Assembly (NCBI GenBank): GCA_963678485.1
Contig: OY782882.1
Span: forward strand, 3,224,001-3,288,000
Direction: 5' to 3'
Source of the DNA: CALGYY01 sp963678485
Lineage (GTDB): Bacteria > Bacteroidota > Bacteroidia > Bacteroidales > CAIWKO01
DNA: 64,000 nucleotides
The translations under genes were made by a program, and so were the position numbers. The notes beneath the pieces are model-generated. The model worked only from the letters and a program-made list of their open reading frames with translations. It was not told the origin of the DNA and did not search any database. Within the stretch, counting starts at the first letter, position 1. Each line of letters begins with the position of its first letter. Shown piece after piece: positions 8,735 to 18,550 of the stretch.

Positions 8735-9418
8735 CTACCAGTCTTTACCTAGTTTTTGTTGCTGTGCTTTTTCCTTATCTTTAAGCTTTTCAAGTGTTTT
8801 TAATTCCTGATTTCTTAAAGCATTCAACATGCGTTCAGCATCATCCTTTGAGATTTCTGTCTTCTGCGGTTGCTGCTGCTGTTGCTTGTCTTGCGGTTGC
8901 TGTTGCTTCTGTTGTTGCTGTTGCTGTTGTTGTTGCTGTTGCTGTTGTTGTTGCTGCTGTTGTTGTAGCTTCTTTTTAGCATATTCCAGGTTGTACTTTG
9001 TTTCCATATCGCTGGGTACTGCCTTTAGAGAATTTTTGTATGCATCAATACTTTCCTGATATTTCTTTTGTTGAAGTAATGAGTTTCCGAGGTTATGGTA
9101 TGACTTTGCAACCACATATTTATCCATTCCTTCAGTATGCGCAAGGCGATCGAATATCTGTCCGGCCTCATCATATTTTTTCAATTTATATAATGCATCA
9201 CCAAGATTGAACAGGCCTTTGTAATAGTCATTTTTAAATTCAAGTGATTTGCGATAATTAGTTTCTGCTTCTTTATAATTTCCGTTGGTATAATCGGAAT
9301 TTCCTTTTCTCAGGTATTTAACTTCTTCCTGTGCAAATGCGTTAGAGGTGCACCATAAGAATAGCAACACAGCGAAGCACGTTGAACTATGTAAATGGAA
9401 TCGCCCTGTATTATTCAT
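8735..9418 (-). CDS. batC: BatC: TPR protein with polyglutamine tract
   Basis: A 227-residue protein with a signal peptide (about 1-30), four TPR-type helical pairs (about 33-145; for example GNYKEAETNYRKSLEFKNDYYKGLFNLGDALYKLKKYDEA is spread over these units) and a C-terminal low-complexity region. That region contains 19 uninterrupted glutamines plus further Gln/Lys/Pro (about 152-195), then a short charged tail. BatC normally ends in a low-complexity segment, but a pure polyglutamine of this length is striking. It overlaps batB by 8 bases and is followed by batD 25 bases on. Confidence 0.86.
   Translation of the reverse strand: MNNTGRFHLHSSTCFAVLLFLWCTSNAFAQEEVKYLRKGNSDYTNGNYKEAETNYRKSLEFKNDYYKGLFNLGDALYKLKKYDEAGQIFDRLAHTEGMDKYVVAKSYHNLGNSLLQQKKYQESIDAYKNSLKAVPSDMETKYNLEYAKKKLQQQQQQQQQQQQQQQQQQQKQQQPQDKQQQQQPQKTEISKDDAERMLNALRNQELKTLEKLKDKEKAQQQKLGKDW
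8909..8965 (-). repeat. 19-codon polyglutamine tract in batC
   Basis: Nineteen consecutive CAA/CAG codons read on the minus strand, interrupted by one Lys codon and then continuing as mixed Gln/Pro. CAA and CAG are mixed irregularly, which argues for maintenance at the protein level more than for a recent slippage expansion. The tract also creates spurious valine/cysteine-rich frames on the plus strand. Confidence 0.9.
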
Positions 9419-10484
9419 TGTTTAAGGATTTTTTTTGTTGGATATATGATGAGCCCGGGCGGGAAAATAATTTGAAATTTCTTGTCAGTCTGGATTTGCG
9501 TTCAAAAATAAAAAATTCTCCCACCAGTAATAATAGGGCTGCTGCCATAAAATATGGGAAGAGATTTTCGTAATCAGTGAAATCCATCGCTTCGTACTCA
9601 GCTTTTTGCAGTTTGCCAATTTCTTCGTAAATACGGTTCAGTCCTGCATCTTCGGTAGTTGCTCTTGTATACGTTCCTTTACCGATCTGTGCAAGTTGTT
9701 GGAGCATGGGTTCATTTAGTTTTGTCACAACAGTATTCCCATCCTGATCTTTTTTGTACTCCGAACTGCCCGTGGCTGCAGTCATTGGAATGGGAGCGCC
9801 TTCAGTTGAACCCATGCCCACTGCATAGATTCTGACATCTTTTTCGGCTGCTTTACGTGCAGCTTCCACTGCATCATCTTCGTGATTTTCGCCATCAGTG
9901 ATTAAAATGATGACTTTTTTTGTTTTGGATTTAAGCTGAAAAGAAGAAACGGCAAGGTCGATCGCAGCTCCGATGGCTGTCCCCTGTGTGGGAATCATAT
10001 CCGGTTCTGCTGACTGCAAAAACAATTTTGCACCAGCATAATCTGGTGTTAAAGGATACAGGGTTTGAGCGCGACCGGCAAAGACAATCACGCCCAATTG
10101 ATCATTTTCGAAACGGTCGATCATCTTGGAAATGCCCATTTTTGCGCGTTCCAGACGTTCCGGTTTAATATCGCGGGCTTTCATGGAATTGGAAATGTCG
10201 AGGCAAATCATGATGTCGACGCCTTCTTTTTTAACCTTCTCCATTCGATATCCAAATCGTGGATTGGTCATTCCAATTAACAGCAATGCAAACGCAGTGA
10301 ACTGCACAATAAACTTAAATACATTTCTGCGACGCGAAAAGTCGGGTATTAGCTTTAATAGCAACAGTTGTGATCCATACCGCTGCATGGCTTTTTTCTT
10401 CCACCGCATCATCAATAACCATAGTAATAACACTACGGGCAAGGCCGGCAGGGCAAAGAGCAACCATGGATACTGGATTTCCAT
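9411..10484 (-). CDS. batB: BatB: VWA-domain membrane protein
   Basis: A 357-residue protein with two N-terminal transmembrane helices (about 8-28 and 56-76), a von Willebrand A domain (about 88-285) and a C-terminal transmembrane helix (about 307-327). The MIDAS metal site begins LDISNSM (DxSxS) with TDGENHED as the later acidic element. VWA domains use the bound cation for protein-protein contacts. It sits 14 bases after batA and overlaps batC by 8 bases. Paralogous to batA; the pair is typical of Bacteroidota. Confidence 0.9.
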   Translation of the reverse strand: MEIQYPWLLFALPALPVVLLLWLLMMRWKKKAMQRYGSQLLLLKLIPDFSRRRNVFKFIVQFTAFALLLIGMTNPRFGYRMEKVKKEGVDIMICLDISNSMKARDIKPERLERAKMGISKMIDRFENDQLGVIVFAGRAQTLYPLTPDYAGAKLFLQSAEPDMIPTQGTAIGAAIDLAVSSFQLKSKTKKVIILITDGENHEDDAVEAARKAAEKDVRIYAVGMGSTEGAPIPMTAATGSSEYKKDQDGNTVVTKLNEPMLQQLAQIGKGTYTRATTEDAGLNRIYEEIGKLQKAEYEAMDFTDYENLFPYFMAAALLLLVGEFFIFERKSRLTRNFKLFSRPGSSYIQQKKSLNNE

Positions 10485-10498
10485 TTCTGATAATTATT

Positions 10499-11497
10499 TT
10501 AAGGTATTCTTCTTAATAATAAATATTTAATTAAAAACTCCAACAACAAGCAAACAGCGGCACTGATGGCGAAAATCAGGAACTCTGGTTTGCCTTTCGA
10601 AAATCTGGTTACATCGATCTTCGATTTTTCAAGTTGATCGATTTGTTGATAGATTTCTTCAAGTTTTTGTTTGTTGGTAGCTCTGAAATATTCTCCACCT
10701 GTAGTGGTGGCCATTTGTTTCAGTAAGTCTTCATCGATTTGCACTTCCATATTTTGGTATTGAACACCGAATGGAGTCATAAATGGATAAGGTGCCATTC
10801 CTTCAGTACCTACGCCAATGGTGTACACCCTGATGCCGAATTTTTTTGCAATTTCCGCAGCAGTATTGGGATCCAGAGAACCAGTGTTATTGATACCATC
10901 GGTAAGAAGGATGATTACTTTGCTAATGGCCTGGCTTTTTTTCAAGTGATAAACTGCGAGCCCCAAGCCATCGCCAATTGCTGTCCCGTCGGTTATCATA
11001 CCACTTTGCAATTTTGAGTATAGATTTTTCAATCTTATATGATCGACTGTCAGCGGGCATTGCAAAAAAGACTCTGCGCTAAAGGCGATAAGTCCGATGC
11101 GATCATCAGGTCTGCCATCGATGAATTGCATTGCCACATCTTTCGATGCTTCGAGGCGGTTGGGTTTGAAATCTTCCGCAAGCATACTTCCTGAAATATC
11201 GGATGCAATCAGAATATCGATTCCTTCAACCCGATAATCGCTGCGTTCGATGCGCGATTCTGGCTGTGTAAGAACGATAATAATGAGCACAACAGCCAGT
11301 GAGCGAAGGATGAAAGGAATATGCTGAATATGATGACGAAAAGTTTTCGTTCCATTGTAGACCTGTAGCGCTGTTGAAACACCAATGGAAGCCGTTCCTT
11401 TTTTATGGTACAAAATATACCAGGTAATCATCAGAGGAACGATAATCAGCAAGGCCAGAAAGCCCGGGTATGCCAGATGATAATTGCCTATATTCAT
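10499..11497 (-). CDS. batA: BatA: VWA-domain membrane protein
   Basis: A 332-residue VWA protein with N-terminal transmembrane helices (about 10-28 and 58-78), a VWA domain (about 90-290) and a C-terminal membrane helix (about 305-325). The MIDAS motif is ASDISGSM (DxSxS) and LLTDGINNTG carries the later Asp. This is the most conserved Bat protein and probably acts with MoxR. Its ATG overlaps the stop of the upstream gene by 4 bases. It differs from BatB in ending very close to the C-terminal membrane helix. Confidence 0.9.
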   Translation of the reverse strand: MNIGNYHLAYPGFLALLIIVPLMITWYILYHKKGTASIGVSTALQVYNGTKTFRHHIQHIPFILRSLAVVLIIIVLTQPESRIERSDYRVEGIDILIASDISGSMLAEDFKPNRLEASKDVAMQFIDGRPDDRIGLIAFSAESFLQCPLTVDHIRLKNLYSKLQSGMITDGTAIGDGLGLAVYHLKKSQAISKVIILLTDGINNTGSLDPNTAAEIAKKFGIRVYTIGVGTEGMAPYPFMTPFGVQYQNMEVQIDEDLLKQMATTTGGEYFRATNKQKLEEIYQQIDQLEKSKIDVTRFSKGKPEFLIFAISAAVCLLLEFLIKYLLLRRIP

Positions 11498-12531
11498 TTC
11501 TTTTCCCCGTTATCCTGTTGGTTTAATTCGTTAGTGATAAAGTCCTGCGAAGGCTGTATTGCTTGAGGTTCGGCGATAACTTCAGCCGTTACATTTATAA
11601 ATTGTATAGCTAATTGCATTGCGCCATCATGTTCGTCAGGTAAAGGAATGTACTTTGCAAATTTTACCATATCCGAAAGATCGAGAACCTTTTTAAGCAG
11701 CTGATGCTGATCTGCTGTGGTTTTTTTCTGTTTCTCAATAATCATCAACACCTCGGGAGTAATCATTTCCATCGCAGTAACTCCATAGCGATTTTCGAGA
11801 TATCCTCTGATAATTTCTGAGAGTGCAGAGTGATATTCTTTGATTTTTCCTTGCTGCCAAAGGCGTTCAAGACGCAGTTCTTCCAAAGCCTGCAATGCAA
11901 TAAGGTGTGCGGGCAAGGCTGGTCGCGTGCTGCGGACGAACAAAGGCTGTTTTCTTTTTCGGCGGATTATAAAATATATAACGATAGCAAGAATGGCAAC
12001 AAGCAATAATCCACCGCCTACCCATGGTAAAATTTCCATCAGCGTAAGCGGAGAAGTCAAAGGTTCTTTAATGTCTTTGATTGCTTGTGTTGTATCAACA
12101 GCAACAGTATTGACGTATAGCGTTAAGGGTGTTGTATAGCTAGTATACGTCTGTGTGTCGTTGGGCATTCGATGCGAAACGGCTATGGGAGGAATTACAA
12201 AACTCCCGCTATCGAAGCAGGTAATAGTGAAAACTTGTACTTTCTGAATTTTTCCAGGCCCTGCATTGGCAACAGAGTCGGAAGAACCCATTTGAACAAT
12301 TTCTATTTTTGATGTCAGTGTATCTTTAAAAACCGGCCAAATGATGGACGCTCCTTTTGGTGCTGTATAAGTGATGGTAAAATGCACTTGGTCGCCAATT
12401 AAAATTTTGTTCGAATCGATACTTGCGCTTACGCTGCCTGATTGTGCGAGCGACTGAAAAGAGCTGAGAATGAATACGCCAAACGCCAGTATTGACAAGC
12501 CTCTGCGTAATGAAGAAAATTTCTTTCTCAT
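11494..12531 (-). CDS. BatD-like membrane protein of the Bat operon
   Basis: A 345-residue protein: signal peptide (about 1-29), a single beta-rich extracytoplasmic domain beginning SVSASIDSNKILIGDQVHFTITY (about 32-145, similar in style to BatD), one transmembrane helix (about 163-188) and a helical cytoplasmic domain (about 200-320) with EYHSALSEIIRGYLENRYG. This tail resembles the DUF4381-like cytoplasmic parts that accompany DUF58/VWA genes. Four-base overlaps with both neighbours place it firmly in the operon. I cannot assign a specific function; a second scaffold parallel to BatD is an inference. Confidence 0.75.
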   Translation of the reverse strand: MRKKFSSLRRGLSILAFGVFILSSFQSLAQSGSVSASIDSNKILIGDQVHFTITYTAPKGASIIWPVFKDTLTSKIEIVQMGSSDSVANAGPGKIQKVQVFTITCFDSGSFVIPPIAVSHRMPNDTQTYTSYTTPLTLYVNTVAVDTTQAIKDIKEPLTSPLTLMEILPWVGGGLLLVAILAIVIYFIIRRKRKQPLFVRSTRPALPAHLIALQALEELRLERLWQQGKIKEYHSALSEIIRGYLENRYGVTAMEMITPEVLMIIEKQKKTTADQHQLLKKVLDLSDMVKFAKYIPLPDEHDGAMQLAIQFINVTAEVIAEPQAIQPSQDFITNELNQQDNGEKK

Positions 12532-13409
12532 CTTCTTGCCTCCCTTTTTTTAAACAATGCCTTAAGGTGTTTAATCATATCGTCTCCTGCAGGAATTTCC
12601 TGTAAATCGATTCCGTTTTTCAAAAATAATTCGTGTGTTCGCTTTTCAAACATTTTCCATCGGTGTTTGTAAGTCTCTCTGACTTCGCTCGATGAAGAAT
12701 CAACAAGCACATCCAGTCCTGTTTCCTGATCGCGCATACGAAGCAGGCCAACAGCAGGTAGTTCTTTCTCGCGCTGATCGGTGATGCGAAGGCCAACGAG
12801 ATCGTGTTTGTGGGAAGCAATCTTTAATGGATTCTCATACCCAGAGTCAATAAAATCGCTTATGATAAATGCTGTGCAGCGTTTTTTAATAGCATTCGCA
12901 AGAAAGATCAATGCAGGAGCGAGCTTAGTTTTTTGATGCTTGGGCTGAAAGGTCAGTAATTCCCGAATAATCCGAAGGATGTGGGTTGTTCCTTTTTTAG
13001 GTGGAATAAATTTTTCAACCTGATCACTAAAAAAGACAACACCAACCTTGTCGTGATTTTGAATTGCAGAAAACGCCAGAACTGCTGCAATCAATGTGAT
13101 TTGATCAATTTTAAGTTGTTGCGAAGTCCCGTACAAATTGGACTTGCTAACATCGATAAGCAGCATTACTGTATGTTCGCGTTCCTCTTCAAAAATCTTG
13201 ACATAGGGGTGGTTAAACCGGGCAGTTACATTCCAGTCGATACTTCGGATATCGTCGCCATACTGATATTCTCTGACTTCACTGAAGGTCATACCTTTTC
13301 CTTTGAAGGCACTATGATACTGCCCGGAAAAAATCTGATTCGACAGACCTCTGGAGGTAATTTCGATTGCTCGAACTTTTTTAATTAATTCACCCGCTTC
13401 CATTGCCAT
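12528..13409 (-). CDS. DUF58 family protein of the MoxR-Bat operon
   Basis: A 293-residue cytoplasmic protein. The DUF58 core is clear in GKGMTFSEVREYQYGDDIRSIDWNVTAR (split over residues 36-65) followed by a degenerate VWA-like fold starting VMLLIDVSKS, which keeps a DxSxS-type start. DUF58 proteins regularly sit between moxR and VWA genes and are thought to work with the MoxR chaperone-type ATPase. It starts 20 bases after moxR and overlaps the next gene by 4 bases. Confidence 0.9.
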   Translation of the reverse strand: MAMEAGELIKKVRAIEITSRGLSNQIFSGQYHSAFKGKGMTFSEVREYQYGDDIRSIDWNVTARFNHPYVKIFEEEREHTVMLLIDVSKSNLYGTSQQLKIDQITLIAAVLAFSAIQNHDKVGVVFFSDQVEKFIPPKKGTTHILRIIRELLTFQPKHQKTKLAPALIFLANAIKKRCTAFIISDFIDSGYENPLKIASHKHDLVGLRITDQREKELPAVGLLRMRDQETGLDVLVDSSSSEVRETYKHRWKMFEKRTHELFLKNGIDLQEIPAGDDMIKHLKALFKKREARR

Positions 13410-13429
13410 TGCTGTAGTTTTCCTAAAGA

Positions 13430-14425
13430 TTAGGGCACTTCGACCGTGTTCAGAATTTCGTTAATGATTTCTTCAGTGGTGACATTTTCGGCTTCAGCTT
13501 CGTAAGTGAGCCCAATTCTATGACGCAATACATCGTGGCAAATAGCTCTGATGTCTTCCGGATAAACATAACCCTTGCGTTTTATGAAAGCATAAGCTTT
13601 TCCAGCCATAGCAAGGTTTATACTTGCACGTGGCGAAGCACCATACTGAATAAGTTCTTTAAATTTCTTCAGGTTGTACTTTTCCGGATATCTGGTTGCA
13701 AATACAATATCGGTAATGTAATTCTCGATTTTTTCATCGATGTATACATCTTTAACTACATTTCTTGCACGGAGAATATCCTCAGGTTTAATGATAGTCA
13801 TGATAGGATTCTCAGTCTTTCCGGCATTTTGACGCATGATGGTCTTTTCTTCTTCTTTTGACGGATAGCTTATTACGACCTTAAGCATGAATCGGTCAAC
13901 CTGTGCTTCCGGCAAGGGATAGGTTCCTTCTTGCTCAATGGGGTTCTGTGTTGCGAGCACCATGAAGGGTTCCTGAAGAGGATACGTTTGATCACCAATT
14001 GTCACTTGACGTTCCTGCATTGCTTCCAGCAATGCACTTTGCACCTTTGCCGGAGAGCGGTTAATTTCGTCAGCAAGAATAAAATTAGCGAAGATGGGGC
14101 CTTTTCTTACCAAAAATTCTTCTTTCTTCTGGCTATACACCATGGTGCCAATCAAATCCGCAGGCAACAAATCAGGAGTAAACTGTATACGGTTGAACTG
14201 GGCGTCGATGACTTTAGCCAGCGATTTTATGGCGAGGGTTTTTGCAAGTCCGGGAACGCCTTCCAACAAAACGTGACCGTTCGATAACAGTCCAATCAGC
14301 AGTCGTTCAACCATGTGTTTTTGCCCAACGATGGATTTACTCATTTCCATCGAGATCAAATCAACAAAGGAACTTTCGCGCTGTATGCGATCGTTCAGTT
14401 CTCTGATATCAATCATTTCTTGCAT
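13430..14425 (-). CDS. MoxR family AAA+ ATPase
   Basis: A 331-residue AAA+ protein. Walker A is LLEGVPGLAKT (about residue 54-64), Walker B is FILADEINRSPAK, and the sensor/arginine region follows in FMVLATQNPIEQEGTYPLPEAQVDRF. MoxR ATPases act as chaperones that activate metal- or cofactor-dependent VWA partner systems. This is the first gene of the Bat operon and has a minus-strand -7 box 23 bases upstream. Start MQEMIDIRELND fits the family N-terminus. Confidence 0.93.
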   Translation of the reverse strand: MQEMIDIRELNDRIQRESSFVDLISMEMSKSIVGQKHMVERLLIGLLSNGHVLLEGVPGLAKTLAIKSLAKVIDAQFNRIQFTPDLLPADLIGTMVYSQKKEEFLVRKGPIFANFILADEINRSPAKVQSALLEAMQERQVTIGDQTYPLQEPFMVLATQNPIEQEGTYPLPEAQVDRFMLKVVISYPSKEEEKTIMRQNAGKTENPIMTIIKPEDILRARNVVKDVYIDEKIENYITDIVFATRYPEKYNLKKFKELIQYGASPRASINLAMAGKAYAFIKRKGYVYPEDIRAICHDVLRHRIGLTYEAEAENVTTEEIINEILNTVEVP

Positions 14426-14926
14426 AAAGGTTTTTTTTAAACGAGTGCAAAATTAACCACGAGGATGTGTGATTTGTTATATATGGATTGTTAAAAATTG
14501 TTAATGCGCATATATACAGTAATATATAGTTAGTGCTTGGTCTTTGGTGAATATTTTTGGCAACTTGCAACTGCTTTATGGGTAATGCTACCATGAAGTG
14601 TAACCTTCTTTTTTAGAAGTATTATGTCGCAGAACCTTTTCTGGGCTGCGAGCCGGCAAGGTTTTTCAATTTGCAGTGAATTTTTATAATAATATGAAAA
14701 TGAGGCATATGGAATAATTATGCTTAATTTATATGGTTATGTGGCACATATGTTAATTTTTCATACTAAATATTTATAAAAATAATTGTTAAATGCGTAT
14801 ACAACTTTGGACTTTGTGCTATATTTTTGTGCTCTGAATAATTTACACAGAAATGCTTCATAATCTTTTACTTTGAAAATATATCTTTTGTGAATTTGAA
14901 TATATTATTGTGCTAATTTCCTGCCT
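14426..14926. other. Divergent intergenic region between moxR and the first giant adhesin
   Basis: About 500 bases of AT-rich sequence. Besides the moxR -7 box, a plus-strand TATTTTTG at 14822-14829 fits TAnnTTTG and would give the 14927 gene a leader of about 90 bases. I see no gene and no strong hairpin here. Confidence 0.5.
14448..14455 (-). promoter_or_regulatory. -7 promoter box of the moxR-bat operon
   Basis: On the minus strand the bases read TAATTTTG, matching TAnnTTTG, 23 bases before the moxR ATG. The -33 box is not obvious. Confidence 0.45.
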
Positions 14927-17900
14927 ATGAATACTACTACCCGCCTTTCACTTGTCACAGCTATTATTCTCTTTTTATTTCTAAACCGTGTTGCTGCTCA
15001 GGTTCCCACGAATGCCGATTGTCTCGGGGCAATTCCGGTGTGTCAAACGGTATATAGTTTTAACAGTTCGGTGCACGGTTCGGGCAGCTATGCGGATCTT
15101 CCAATTCTGGGACTTCCAAGCGAGAATTATTGTCCTGCTAGTTGCATTACGGCGGGAGAACAGAATTCTACGTGGTTTATTTTTACCACACAGACGGCTG
15201 GGATGTTGAATTTCACTATTTCTCCCGTTTCTGGTAGCGACGATTATGACTGGGCTGTTTATAATATGACAACCAATGGATGCAGTGATATTTATGGCGG
15301 TGGTATGCAGGTAAGTTGTAATTACTGTCTTAATACTGGTTCAACAGGGCCGAATGGACTTAACTCTTCAGTTTGCGAAAGCGGTAATGGGGGTTCAAGT
15401 GGTTGCTCTGCCTACAATGCTCCGATTCCGGTAGGTGCAAATGAAACCTATGTTTTAATGGTTGATAATTTTTCTTCATCGAATAATGGGTATACTCTGA
15501 ATTTTTCAGCCAGTTCTGCGCAGATTTTCGATAATGTGCCTCCACAGTTGATGACCTTAGAAACCCCTGTTGCTTGCGGTGGATCCACACTAAATATTGC
15601 TTTTTCGGAAAATATTTTATGTAGTAGTATTACTCCTGCTGATTTTACGATTACTGGTCCTGGCGGGCCATACACCGTTTCCTACATCTCGGGTGCAGCG
15701 TGCAATGTGGGAGGAACCTTGGAAAACACATATGCATTAACCGTTATTCCTGATATGACGGGTAGCGGAAATTATACCTTAAATCTGGTGAACTCTTCGG
15801 GCTCTGTTACTGATGCCTGTGGAAACATTGCGCCTACCCATACCTTGAATTTTAACATTGCCGGGCCTACCGTTTCCATGACCCCAGCTACCAGTTCTTA
15901 CTGTGTCAGCGGTTCAGTCGTATTAAATGCAAGTGGTGCGAGTACCTATGTTTGGAGTCCAGCTTCAGGTTTGTCAGCTACTACAGGTAACAGCGTAACT
16001 GCTAGTCCTTCGGCAACCACAACATACACTGTTGTTGGTAATACTGCTGGTTGTACTGATGCAAAAACATCCACAATTACGGTTAATCCAGCACCTGTAA
16101 TTGGAATTACACAATCACCACTTGGTACTCAGTGTGCAGGAACAGCAGTAACACTTACAGCTAGCAGTAGCATTCCTGGAAGCAGCTATGCTTGGAGTAA
16201 TTCTGGAGGAACATCAAGCATTACAGTAAGTCCATCCTCTACTACAACATATACAGTAACGGTGACATCACCAGCTCCTGCTTCTTGTCCAAATACAGCG
16301 ACTTATACTGTCAATATTAATCCTTTGCCAACGGTCACCTTAACGCCATTTACAGCGATTTGCACTAATGCATCATCATTTACATTGTCGAATGGAAGTC
16401 CAGTCGGTGGCACATATACAGGTACCGGAGTTTCCGGAGGGACCTTTAATCCTGCAACTTCCGGCGCAGGAAGTTTTCCTATTACCTACACTTACACAGA
16501 TGGCAATGGTTGCACAAACTCAGATGTTGAAAATATTACAGTGAATTCGGCTCCGGTGGTAAGTTTTTCAGCATTAAGCCCTGTGTGCGTTAGTGCATCA
16601 GCATTTGCCCTGAGTGGAGGAAGTCCCGCTGGTGGTACATATAGCGGACCTGGTGTTACATCGGGCAACTTTAACCCGGCAACTGCGGGAGTGGGAACAC
16701 ATACAATCACTTATTCCTATACGAATAGCAACAACTGCTCAGGCTCGGCAACACAAACCATTACGGTGAATGCTTTGCCAACGGTGACATTGTCGGCATT
16801 TTCAGCAGTGTGTGCCGATCTGCCTGCATTTGCACTTAGCGGTGGTTCTCCTTCCGGAGGAGTATATTCTGGACCAGGCGTAAGCTCAGGAAACTTTAAT
16901 CCGTCGGTCGCTGGTGCCGGCACTCATACTATTACTTATACGTTTACCGATGGGAACGGCTGTGTTAATACAGCAACACGAACCATAACGGTGAATGCTG
17001 TCCCCACTGCAACGTTTACAGTTAACCCAATGAATGGTTGTAACATGGTTCCTGTTACAGCCACGTATACGGGTAATGGTGGGGCAGGAGCTTCATATTC
17101 ATGGGATTTTGATGGAGGTACTGGAAATCCTGGAACAGGAGTGGGACCGCATAATATTACCTTCCCCTCTCAGGGATCGTATGATATTTCATTGGAAGTC
17201 ACTGCGAATAGTTGCACGTCTCAACCTTATATTGTTACTGTTTCTATCGGGGGCGTGAATGCCACCGCTGCTTTAGTATCGAATGTTTTATGTCATGATG
17301 GAACAAGCGGTGAGGCCACAGTAAATGTAATTGGGGGTGCAGCTCCATTGAGTTATTTATGGAATTCCGTTCCTCCTCAGCTTACTCAGAATGCCACAGG
17401 ACTCGTGGATGGAAACTATATTATTCAGGTTACTGATAGTATTGGCTGCATCGATAGCGATACTATTACTATTACAGAACCTACTCAGCTTGTAGCAGAT
17501 ATTACAGATTCAGCAATGGTTGATTGTTTCGGTGGAAATGATGGAATGGCAAAAGTTACTGCGTCCGGCGGCGTTCAGCCCTATGCGTATGACTGGTCTT
17601 CTTCTTCCTCAACTGCGAATACAGCAACAGGATATTATGCTGGCAACTATACAGTGACTGTTTCCGATGATAATGGATGCTCAGTGGTTGTGCCATTTAG
17701 TATAACACAGAGTCCTGCATTGGTTGTAAACATTCAGGCTTCAGATGAGGGTTGTGAAAACAGTTGTACTGGTCAGGCAAATGCACAGGTGAGTGGAGGC
17801 TTTGGGGCTTACTCTTATTTGTGGGCACCGGGTTCTGCAGTGACTCAGATAATTACTAATTTGTGCACTGGATCTTATTCTGTTACTGTATCTGATGCGC

Positions 17901-18472
17901 ATAGTTGTACAGCTTCGCAAACTACCACCATTGCTACAAATACATTTATTAATGCTGATGGTTCGGCTGATCCTATCGAAGGACAGGGGCCATTGAATGT
18001 GAATTTTAGCTACACCGGTAGTGGTGCAACAAGCTATGCATGGGATTTTGGCGATGGTGTAGGATTCTCAACACTTGCTAACCCGACCTATACTTTTGTT
18101 ACTCCCGGAGTGTACACTGTTATCCTTACAGTAAGCAGTGGTTCCCCTGATTTCTGTGAGGATATCTACACAGTGGTGATTACGGTGCGTTATCCTTCTG
18201 TGATAGAAATTCCAAACATTTTCACACCTAATGGTGATGGATACAATGATGTGTTCCGAGTAAAGTCGGAAGGATTGGAAACGGAAAAAATGGTCATATA
18301 TAACCGTTGGGGAAAAGAGGTCTATTCGTGGAATGTTGTGCAGGGAGAATGGAACGGAGTGGCCAAATCGGGAGGACAAGCGGCCGACGGGGAATACTAT
18401 TACATCTTTGATGCAAAGGGATACGATGGCAAAGAGTATCATGTAAATGGTACCGTGACCAAACTGCAATAA
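14927..18472 (+). CDS. Giant T9SS type B cargo protein with Ig-like, SprB and PKD repeats
   Basis: An 1181-residue secreted protein. Signal peptide 1-25 is followed by a cysteine-rich N-terminal domain (about 30-200), an Ig-like domain of the type with LNIAFSENI, and Ig-like repeats. Three tandem repeats of about 75 residues, each containing GG.Y.G.GV..G.FNP..AG, occupy about 465-690. A PKD-like unit follows (about 690-780), then three SprB-type repeats starting near 788, 866 and 943, a PKD domain with AWDFGDG near 1038, and a gliding-motility C-terminal domain from about 1093 (IEIPNIFTPNGDGYNDVF...). That CTD marks export and surface attachment by T9SS. A likely adhesin. A terminator follows, and a paralogue lies directly downstream. 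Confidence 0.92.
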   Translation: MNTTTRLSLVTAIILFLFLNRVAAQVPTNADCLGAIPVCQTVYSFNSSVHGSGSYADLPILGLPSENYCPASCITAGEQNSTWFIFTTQTAGMLNFTISPVSGSDDYDWAVYNMTTNGCSDIYGGGMQVSCNYCLNTGSTGPNGLNSSVCESGNGGSSGCSAYNAPIPVGANETYVLMVDNFSSSNNGYTLNFSASSAQIFDNVPPQLMTLETPVACGGSTLNIAFSENILCSSITPADFTITGPGGPYTVSYISGAACNVGGTLENTYALTVIPDMTGSGNYTLNLVNSSGSVTDACGNIAPTHTLNFNIAGPTVSMTPATSSYCVSGSVVLNASGASTYVWSPASGLSATTGNSVTASPSATTTYTVVGNTAGCTDAKTSTITVNPAPVIGITQSPLGTQCAGTAVTLTASSSIPGSSYAWSNSGGTSSITVSPSSTTTYTVTVTSPAPASCPNTATYTVNINPLPTVTLTPFTAICTNASSFTLSNGSPVGGTYTGTGVSGGTFNPATSGAGSFPITYTYTDGNGCTNSDVENITVNSAPVVSFSALSPVCVSASAFALSGGSPAGGTYSGPGVTSGNFNPATAGVGTHTITYSYTNSNNCSGSATQTITVNALPTVTLSAFSAVCADLPAFALSGGSPSGGVYSGPGVSSGNFNPSVAGAGTHTITYTFTDGNGCVNTATRTITVNAVPTATFTVNPMNGCNMVPVTATYTGNGGAGASYSWDFDGGTGNPGTGVGPHNITFPSQGSYDISLEVTANSCTSQPYIVTVSIGGVNATAALVSNVLCHDGTSGEATVNVIGGAAPLSYLWNSVPPQLTQNATGLVDGNYIIQVTDSIGCIDSDTITITEPTQLVADITDSAMVDCFGGNDGMAKVTASGGVQPYAYDWSSSSSTANTATGYYAGNYTVTVSDDNGCSVVVPFSITQSPALVVNIQASDEGCENSCTGQANAQVSGGFGAYSYLWAPGSAVTQIITNLCTGSYSVTVSDAHSCTASQTTTIATNTFINADGSADPIEGQGPLNVNFSYTGSGATSYAWDFGDGVGFSTLANPTYTFVTPGVYTVILTVSSGSPDFCEDIYTVVITVRYPSVIEIPNIFTPNGDGYNDVFRVKSEGLETEKMVIYNRWGKEVYSWNVVQGEWNGVAKSGGQAADGEYYYIFDAKGYDGKEYHVNGTVTKLQ

Positions 18473-18519
18473 TATTTTTCAGGCATCTCATATTGGTTTA
18501 ATATTAATAAACCAAATAC

Positions 18520-18550
18520 AAGGCAGACTCAATCCGGGTCTGCCTTTTCG
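18520..18550 (+). terminator. Rho-independent terminator
   Basis: Nine-base stem AAGGCAGAC / GTCTGCCTT with a nine-base loop, ending in a T-rich stretch, 48 bases after the stop of the first giant adhesin. Confidence 0.8.

Noticed and set aside
8794..9059. Plus-strand frames rich in Val/Ala or Cys opposite batC
   Set aside because: They arise from reading the antisense of the glutamine codons and have no start context or homology.
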